Source of the DNA: Trichoderma breve
Taxonomy: Eukaryota; Ascomycota; Sordariomycetes; Hypocreales; Hypocreaceae
Assembly: GCF_028502605.1 (NCBI RefSeq)
Contig: NW_026611594.1
Coordinates: forward strand, 203,501-267,500
DNA length: 64,000 nt
Direction: 5' to 3'
Notes under the pieces: model-generated
What the model saw: only the letters and a program-made list of their open reading frames with translations
The model's database searches: none
Told to the model about the DNA's origin: nothing
Part shown: in pieces, positions 57,224-64,000 of the stretch
Layout: each line of letters begins with the position of its first letter
Numbering within the stretch: position 1 is the first letter of the stretch
Position numbers and translations under genes: made by a program

Positions 57224-60093
57224 CTAGCGGATTAACCTTTCCTGGCTATTGATATACCGGTCATATTGTACTGTAAAATCCGTTTTGAATGAGCGGGAGT
57301 TGTTAGCAATAGCCTTCAAATGACTCTTCTTGAGCTTGCCATTGCCGCCGTTATATTTCTGCTCCGCGCGCGCTAATCCCAGGGAAGCAGTGACAATATT
57401 ACGGATCTGTCGGCCATCAAATCCGATATCATACACGTCGTCGTTCAGCCATTCCTTGATCTCTTTATAGTTATCAACCAGCCCTTTGTCATCAAGGGGG
57501 TCAAGAAAACCACTAAAGATATTCTTCATCTGCTTCGGCTTGAGACTGTTGTATTGGATAGAAACGTGGATTCGAGATGGAATGGCAACATCAAACTGGG
57601 CGATTTGGTTTGTTGTCAGGAACATGATTCCTTGGTAATACTCAAGGACTCGAAGAAACACTGGATGATATCAGTAAGAAAATACACTGATTCTAGAGAG
57701 CCTCATTTACCTGAAACAAGGGCATTTCTGTCCGTGGATATGCCACCTCTTCCTCGACTTTCCAGAAAGACATCGGCTTCGTCACTAGATAGCCATTATT
57801 GTTAGTGTTAAGAGGGAAGTTAGGATGGAGGATAGCTGGGTTGTCATCACTCACATTAACAGGATTGCTTGCCATGTGGTTGCTAAGGAGAATATTCTGG
57901 ATAGATTAGACTCTACACGCCACGCTTTAGTCCCGACGTCGGCCACACTAATAGAAAAGAGAGGTTTGCGAGTGGAAAGAGCGATAGTTTCTGCTGTTGA
58001 CGTTTTCCCAACTCCGGGCGGGCCTTCGCACATTGTCAGGTAGTCAGCATAAAATTCCAATTATTGTAGTGATTCATACGTGATTAATACCGTATAAAAG
58101 GATAACCAGGCCCTTCCCCTTTCCTGGAATAATGTCGTCAACTTCGAGAGCGTCTCTAGTTCTCTTCGCTTGATTTGTTTCTGAAATATGGCTGCGTACA
58201 AGATTGAAGAGCAATTCTTTTTTCTCTCCATCGTCGTCGAGATGTAGTCGGTTGTGCCAAGCATCCTGTTTACTATCGAATGGAATATCCTTGACAAGGG
58301 TCGTTTGAAGCTGTGCCCATAGTTTCTCCTCAAGGACATAGCCAAGAACACGAGGAGGGCAGATCATGTATTGTTCATCTTCCCAAATTTCGTTTCCCTG
58401 AACTTCCGTTTTGTCGAACCGAGTCCTGTACTTGATGGCTAAGCCCTCATTCTGTTGGCAATCAGCGCACACACAGTCCGCGCTGCCAGAACTTGGCTCT
58501 AGGTCTCCATTACGACCAATTGGAGGACCATATTGGAAGTACGATAGATGATCGACCATAACTCTGCTGTTCACCTACAATGACCGTTAGAATTACCAGG
58601 CCTCTTGGGATGCCATAACTTACAAAGGAAGATTTCACGCCAGTCGACTCCATGGGGCCGCGACGACTTCTCGGAAGGTGGCCAAACTCCAACCCCATAG
58701 CTCTCGATCGGGTATCACCGTCATCCTAGTAATTAAGTTAAATATAGCACTTATAATATAATCACGAAGGCAACTCACATCATCGCCCAATCCGGAGAAT
58801 CCTTTCTTTCCAAAGATAGTTTGGCCGCTATACTCAAAAAGCTGCGATCCTTCTTTTGCGGTGCATAGAGATCGAAATCTCTTGCCGCGCTCAATTAACA
58901 CATTCTCGATTGACTTATCTTCATCAACCTTGAGTTTGAAGGGATAGTATGGTAGAGCTTTGATAGGCTTGTGGCCCTCAAATGGTTCAAATAAGAGTGT
59001 GAAGGCAGTTCTCTGAAATTTGAGGCCAGTCCAATCGTACGTCCAACAGTCTAGCCTCCAAGGCAAGTATTGTTGTGGACGGTCATCGCGCTCTGGCCAG
59101 TTAGTTTTAATGTCTCGAACAACAAACACTTGATCTTGGCCCTGGAAAGGTTTGCCATAAACCAACATTCCAGGAGGGAATATCGTCCATAAGTCGTCAA
59201 ACTGAACAGTCGATTCCTTCAAAGACAAATCTCGTACTTTGAAATATTTATCCAGTTTAGCATCACCGCAAGAACCACCAGAGATAACATCCAAGAGAAT
59301 TCTCAAATCTCCTCGCGCTTGCTTATCTTCGTCATCCTTTGGAGGTTGTGCTGCGGCGTTTACCAGTATATCCCACTCATAAACGATAGCTTCATAAGGA
59401 GAAAAGAGTGTGACAGGCGATCCGCGGAAGTAGTGAAAGGGATGACTACCAAGATGTTCCTTTAAGAGCTCCCATAGTTTCAGGTTGACTATATCAATCT
59501 CAGAGGTGTCTTCTTGACTAGAGAACTTGTTATGCACTGTTTTCTTCAGGATGAAGGCGAAATTGTCCCTATCATCTAGCTTTGTGTTTTGAGAATCATC
59601 TGGGTGTTCAACACGTTCGCCTGTCTCCGGGTCTTTCGTTGCTTTGATAATTTTGACCCTAGTGTTTGGACTGGCCTCTTCCTAGGGGACATATTAGAGC
59701 ATTGTGGTAGATGAGTTTGATCACCAACTTACACTGTGAATCTTGGGCTTTCTCTCGGAATTAACAGTGTCAATTTGTTCCTACAGTTATTTGAAGTCTT
59801 ATTAGCACTATTGTGGGTGTGTTTGGAGGTGGGTGTGTGTGTGTTCATGCCTCCGTCGAGTCACGATCTTTTGCTTCAGACTCTTTTGCATTTTGCTTAG
59901 TTGTATTGAGAAGGGACTGGTATCTCTTCTCCATTTCTTCTAGTCGTTTCTCGAGGGCCATCAATTTTGATCCCATATCCTTAATAATTTTTTTTATCTG
60001 ATTTAGTAACGAGGACGATTTGGATACTATGCAGCTAGTACTGATAAGAGGATCACTTACGGACGCCGGGTCCGCATCCACAGAGAAAGCCAT
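57224..60093 (-). CDS. AAA+ ATPase with N-terminal coiled coil (DUF7025-type)
   Basis: Exons: 59851-60093 (possibly with an internal 63-base intron 59998-60060), 59733-59780, 58779-59681, 58624-58725, 58091-58574, 57855-58023, 57711-57784 and 57224-57660; about 798 residues. The start is followed by a Lys/Glu coiled coil (LMALEKRLEEMEKRYQSLL). The middle region (about 100-560: SHPFHYFRGSPVTLFSPY, FQGQDQVFVVRDI, LLFEPFEGHKPIKALPYYP) matches the domain preceding fungal AAA modules. The AAA core has GPPGVGKTSTAE (about 573), ILLIDEAD built across an intron, LTTNQ sensor and SRIHVSIQY. The first intron's donor seems to be GC, not GT. Such proteins are numerous in fungi and of unknown client. It is divergent from the DUF7708-like gene. 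Confidence 0.85.
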
Positions 60094-60938
60094 GATAGAG
60101 ATATAAATGCAATTATCTCTACTGGATCGTTGAGTATTGTCTCGATTAGTACAAAAGAAAATGCGGCTGGACAGGCTGGAGGATCTTTGTTTGTGTTACA
60201 CCGTAAGAACTAAGATTACATATATATAGATATATACCTATTGACAGAGATATCAACTGGCTAAGCATCTTCGCGTAACAAACTACCTATTCAATTGAAT
60301 TGGGTTGGGATTTGCTTGTGTTACATTTGCCGCTGAATTATATTAAATGTATTAATAGTAGACCAATGGAACAAAGTTTCGGTGATGATTTGGCGGGGCC
60401 TTGGCGCTTATGCTGCAGATGGATGTAATGGTACGCGAAGACAGCCAAAATAGGCTATCGCCGGTGCAGCTTGTATGCGTGTTGGGTGTATTACTTGACC
60501 CCTCAATTTATATCAACTGGAGGAATATGTGGGATATGTGAATCCTTCACTGACCTGGAGAACAGAGATATGCCAGGATGCGGCTTTTGCGCGCGATTTA
60601 ATTCCCCTTCTTCCCAAGAGTAAAAAAAAGCAGCTTATACAAGGTACGTTCTCGGCAGTTTCTCCACTACTAAGTTGCCTATGATGACGCTGCCATAGCG
60701 CGCGGCTGAAAGACAAAGGTAACTGGTAATATAAATCAGTGGTTTTGCTTACATATACTAAGCCACGCATGTTCTTCAAGGCCACAGACAAGTACATGAG
60801 GTCCCAGATTCGAGCCTCTGATTTAGGAATTGTTTTCTATTTGGCAGATTTGAAATAGCATCTCCATTTCGTATCCAAGCTTCTGCTACATTGCCATACC
60901 TGATTGCTCTACCCAATTCTGCTAGGCCGTCTTTGGAA
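60094..60938. promoter_or_regulatory. Divergent region between AAA+ and DUF7708-like genes
   Basis: About 850 bases. A TATATATA-type stretch at 60219-60236 lies about 130 bases before the AAA+ start. No gene recognised. Confidence 0.5.
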
Positions 60939-62899
60939 ATGGATCAAGAAAACATCCCATCGAAAGCAAAAAGGGGATTTAGCAACAGGGATATGTACGC
61001 CACAATACACAAAGGCTTCTTTGTGCACACTTATAATTAACTTGCGTTTCAGGGCTGTGATACAAAAGACAGATGAAGAACAGAAACAGCTTTACGCCTT
61101 TATCAACAAACACAGTCAATTCTCGGAAGAAGAGAAATACTCTTTACAGATTGACAGCGTTCCCGCGTTTATAAAACAGTGGAATCTGGCCATCGATTCA
61201 AGAGGCAAATTCGAAGCGAGCCATGAGCATGGAGTTGGGCTTGCAGCTCGAAGAGCTCAGCAATTTGCAGAATCTGCCTACGATGTCTTACAGCACATGA
61301 ACCCTATCGTGCAGCTCGTACAAGACTTTGGCGCGCCGTATGGTGGAATGGCCATTGGAATAATCTCTTTTCTGTTTACCGTATGAATCTTTGCCATTGT
61401 TCATGTCAAATTAAACTAATCAAACTTCTCAGGTTATCAGAAACCGAGCCAAGTTAGAGGCTAGCATATATGATACACTACTTCAAATCAGAGACAGAAC
61501 CGCTGGACTGGAAGTATTTCGGCATATTTATGACGACGATCATGAGCTTGATCAGCAACTACAGTCCAAAATTGTCCAGGCTTATAAAAGCTTCATGAGT
61601 TTTTGCATAGAAGCTACAAGGTTTTACTCTAGTGGAAGCATGAGTTAGTATCTTTATCATCCTGTACTATTGGCATCCGCTTATTTGTTCAGGGCGATGG
61701 CTTAGATTTACCTGGAGCTTTTCACATTCTTTGGAAGATCGAGCATCTGAGGTCCAAAGGTCTCTCGTGGACGTGAGATATACCAGCGAAGAGCTATTAA
61801 GCAAAAATGTCGATAGAATCAAACAGATTAATCTTGGTTAGTCCCTTCCTCCATTCCAGAGGGCACATGCTGACGTCGGCCATAGACCAGACGGAAGAAA
61901 TTAAACGTAAGTTCCCTCTACATGGTGAAACTTCTTGCAATTATCAACTCATGGATATCCAAAGGCCTTCAAGAACAAATAGAAAGTAAGCTTACACAAT
62001 AGCGCCCATATGATATGCTTGGTATTGTACTCATAAACATTTCAGAACTGCAGATAGGCCGTGATAACGATCGTCTGCTGGCGATCCAGAAGCTACTACA
62101 TCTCGAAATATACTCTCAGGAGTATGAATGGGAACTGCTGCAGAGGTACCACCGTAATGCCGATGCATATTTTGATCAGCAATGTTCTTTATTAGAGGTT
62201 ATGAAAGGGTCTCGGCTTGAAACCTTCAAAAATAACCCGAAAATACGCCAATGGCAATATTCTGAACATTCATGCACACTGATTTTGGCAGGATATAACC
62301 ACGACATTTACTCCGGGATGTGCTGGCTCTCTCCCTTTGCATTGGATACAATCCAAAATCTGAGAGGATCGCAGGATAATAACGTATACGCTTTCTACAT
62401 TCTTGGGCAACGCGATCATGATTCATTCTCTCAGGTCCTCTGGTGCATTTTATTTCAGCTACTAAGACAAACGAATGAAGCTTTACAGGATGATACTCAG
62501 TATGCAGAGTTACACGCAGAAATCCAGAAGTACCAGAAAGCGACCGAAACCGGAGGATCGAAACATACTTTGCATGATTACAGCGACGTAACTGATACAC
62601 TTCTCCGAAAGGCAGCTGTGAGGATTATGAAGATGATTAACCAGAATAAAACTGTATGGATTATCCTAGATCGCGTGGATCAATGCAAATCAAGCGCAAA
62701 AGCAAAGCATCAAAAAAGATTAATAAAAGCATTGGTCTATATGCTTGAAAATACTACTATTCGAATAAGGATTCTTGCTATTGTTAATGGGTATGACTGG
62801 AAAGTGGAAGAACAGCACGACGAATTCGGAGCAAGTAACCAGTCTAGTGTTATTGTCGATACACACAAACAACGATTAATTAGTTCAATATGTGGATAG
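60939..62899 (+). CDS. DUF7708/STAND-like protein with degenerate P-loop
   Basis: Seven exons: 60939-60994, 61053-61380, 61433-61643, 61693-61836, 61886-61906, 61965-61985 and 62046-62899, giving 544 residues. The helical N-terminal domain (about 20-240) has a hydrophobic segment APYGGMAIGIISFLF and the pattern RAKLEASIYDTLLQIRDRTAGL seen in DUF7708 domains of fungal STAND/NLR proteins. Where a Walker A would sit (about 338-355) the sequence is AGYNHDIYSGMCWLS, without the GK(S/T). A Walker B-like VWIILDRVDQCK follows at about 465. It ends with FGASNQSSVIVDTHKQ, without sensor repeats. Exons 5 and 6 are 21 bases each. A signalling or adaptor role without nucleotide hydrolysis is inferred. Confidence 0.8.
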
Positions 62900-63100
62900 T
62901 ATGATTAAACATCTTATGGTTGCAATAATAGTTGTCTTGAAGTTTGGATTAGAATTCTACTCGATCTATGTGGCGGATATACTCCAGTTCTGTCTTATTG
63001 GCATCGATAGCCCTTAACCAGTATGTAATAAGGTCTAGGCTTCACTGAACTTCTAATCCAAGTGTTCGTAGCCAGGTCTTCCATTCATTTATTTCTCAAG

Positions 63101-64000
63101 CTAAATTATCATTATCTCGCGGTGTTGTGCGCCATGTAACCAGTCAATTCCATACCTTGATTCAAGGTGCTCAGTCAACTGCACAATACCAACTCGTTGG
63201 TAAACCTTCAATTCTCCCCTCCGCAGGCGCGTGTCCGACAAAACAAGACATACCCTTGGGAAGAGTGCAAAGAGATAGAATGCCCTTATCTCGCCCCTAA
63301 CTGGATCATTGAAAAGATAATCCGCCGAAAAAGGTAATCTTACGGACGGTACTTTGCACGAAGACGCTTCAGAAAGCCCTATCTCAAGTTCAAAGGTGGT
63401 CATATCCCTTGGCGATAGGAAGGCTGGGTTGACAACCAAGGTGGCTGAGCGTAAAAGACCTGAAACAACCAAGGTGGCGGATGAAACCTCGCCATAATAG
63501 TTCTTCCCTTTGGCTTTGACTTGAACCGAACGGATTATTGGCTGTCGGTAAGATGATTTTTGCCAGGTATGGTCTGTATTACGAACGTGGGTCTGTTCGG
63601 GTGAGAGCCAAATGTCTTCTGCGTTCAAATAGCGAACGCCTGCATTTACAGACACCCATGACCAGGAAGGGCCAATATATTCCCGAGAGCGATTTAGATG
63701 ACTTGAAGGTTTATCGGCAGCCCAAGCAAGATCGAGAAATAGGGATGACTTCCATAGCCCCGCGTGATAATCGCCAAGGAAAGGAGCCATGCGATGTGCA
63801 AGACCTGATAGCGCTGGAAGGCGATCCGTCTGTTTCGTCAATTTTAGCTTGGAGTAGTGCTCGACGAGACCATGCCACTGTTTGACGGGCAGAAGTATTT
63901 CTTTCATTTGTAAGTTATAAGTCCTCAAAGCATCCTCCCTTGATGCTCTGAGTTTCTGCTCTCGAGTATCAAGTTGATCATTGACCTCATCAAAATCTGG
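63101..64000 (-). CDS. HET-type protein, C-terminal part (cut by the window edge)
   Basis: The frame is open from the right edge to the stop at 63101, about 299 residues. The region matches the part that follows the HET domain in fungal heterokaryon-incompatibility proteins: WHGLVEHYSKLKLTKQTDRLPALSGLA, GDYHAGLWKSSLFLDLAW, and PSWSWVSVNAGVRY, followed by beta-rich sequence (SATLVVSGLLRSATLVV) and DWLHGAQHREIMII. HET proteins trigger cell death on non-self recognition. The HET domain itself would lie to the right of the window. It is tail-to-tail with the DUF7708-like gene, 201 bases apart. Confidence 0.85.
   Translation of the reverse strand, partial: PDFDEVNDQLDTREQKLRASREDALRTYNLQMKEILLPVKQWHGLVEHYSKLKLTKQTDRLPALSGLAHRMAPFLGDYHAGLWKSSLFLDLAWAADKPSSHLNRSREYIGPSWSWVSVNAGVRYLNAEDIWLSPEQTHVRNTDHTWQKSSYRQPIIRSVQVKAKGKNYYGEVSSATLVVSGLLRSATLVVNPAFLSPRDMTTFELEIGLSEASSCKVPSVRLPFSADYLFNDPVRGEIRAFYLFALFPRVCLVLSDTRLRRGELKVYQRVGIVQLTEHLESRYGIDWLHGAQHREIMII

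Noticed and set aside
61886..61985. Reading the two 21-base stretches as introns sequence only
   Set aside because: Skipping both also keeps frame, but each has clean AG and GTAAG borders and matching phases, so they are kept as microexons with RNA evidence pending.

Overview
The window is chromosomal DNA of a filamentous ascomycete, most likely Hypocreales and Trichoderma-like (inference from gene content and protein style; no search was run). Evidence: short introns with GTAAGT/GTATGT-type donors and CTAAC-like branch points, pyrimidine-rich promoters, a NoxR (p67phox-like) gene, HET/NLR-type genes, a KP4-like secreted protein, a dispersed 5S rRNA gene, and C-to-T/G-to-A differences between repeat copies that look like repeat-induced point mutation (RIP).

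Left part (about 1.3-35.4 kb) is a housekeeping block. In order: the 5' end of an NB-ARC NLR (- strand, cut by the left edge); a conserved cysteine-motif protein (-); an Mpv17/PMP22 membrane protein (+); ESCRT-II VPS22/SNF8 (-); a type I Hsp40 of the Ydj1 class with a CAAX end (-); mitochondrial glutamyl-tRNA synthetase (+); an acidic coiled-coil protein (+); a small secreted Trp-Asn-repeat protein (-); NoxR (-); the copper chaperone for SOD1 (-) divergent from mitochondrial ribosomal protein uL13m (+); peroxisomal urate oxidase (-); and the TORC2 subunit Rictor/Ste20 (+). Intergenic regions are long (up to about 4 kb).

From about 36 kb to the right edge the character changes to an AT-richer accessory region: a KP4-like protein (+); a 1277-residue nearly intronless protein joining a stonustoxin/MACPF-like N-terminus, an FN3 domain, a GTPase and a Cys/His cluster (-); a 5S rRNA gene and 5S-derived fragments; an alpha/beta hydrolase (-); a broken metallo-beta-lactamase-fold gene (+); an SDR (-); an NmrA-like relic (-); an M20 amidohydrolase (+); a secreted RNase T2 (-); a broken epoxide-hydrolase-like gene (-); a GPI-anchored DUF7136-like protein (+); an AAA+ ATPase (-); a DUF7708/STAND-like protein with no usable P-loop (+); and the C-terminal part of a HET-type protein (-), cut by the right edge.

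The most interesting reading is that the right part is an accessory island rich in recognition or defence-type proteins (SNTX-FN3-GTPase, AAA+, DUF7708/STAND, HET, RNase T2, KP4-like), mixed with decaying genes and RIP-marked repeats. Exon structures were deduced by hand from splice motifs, reading frame and family knowledge.
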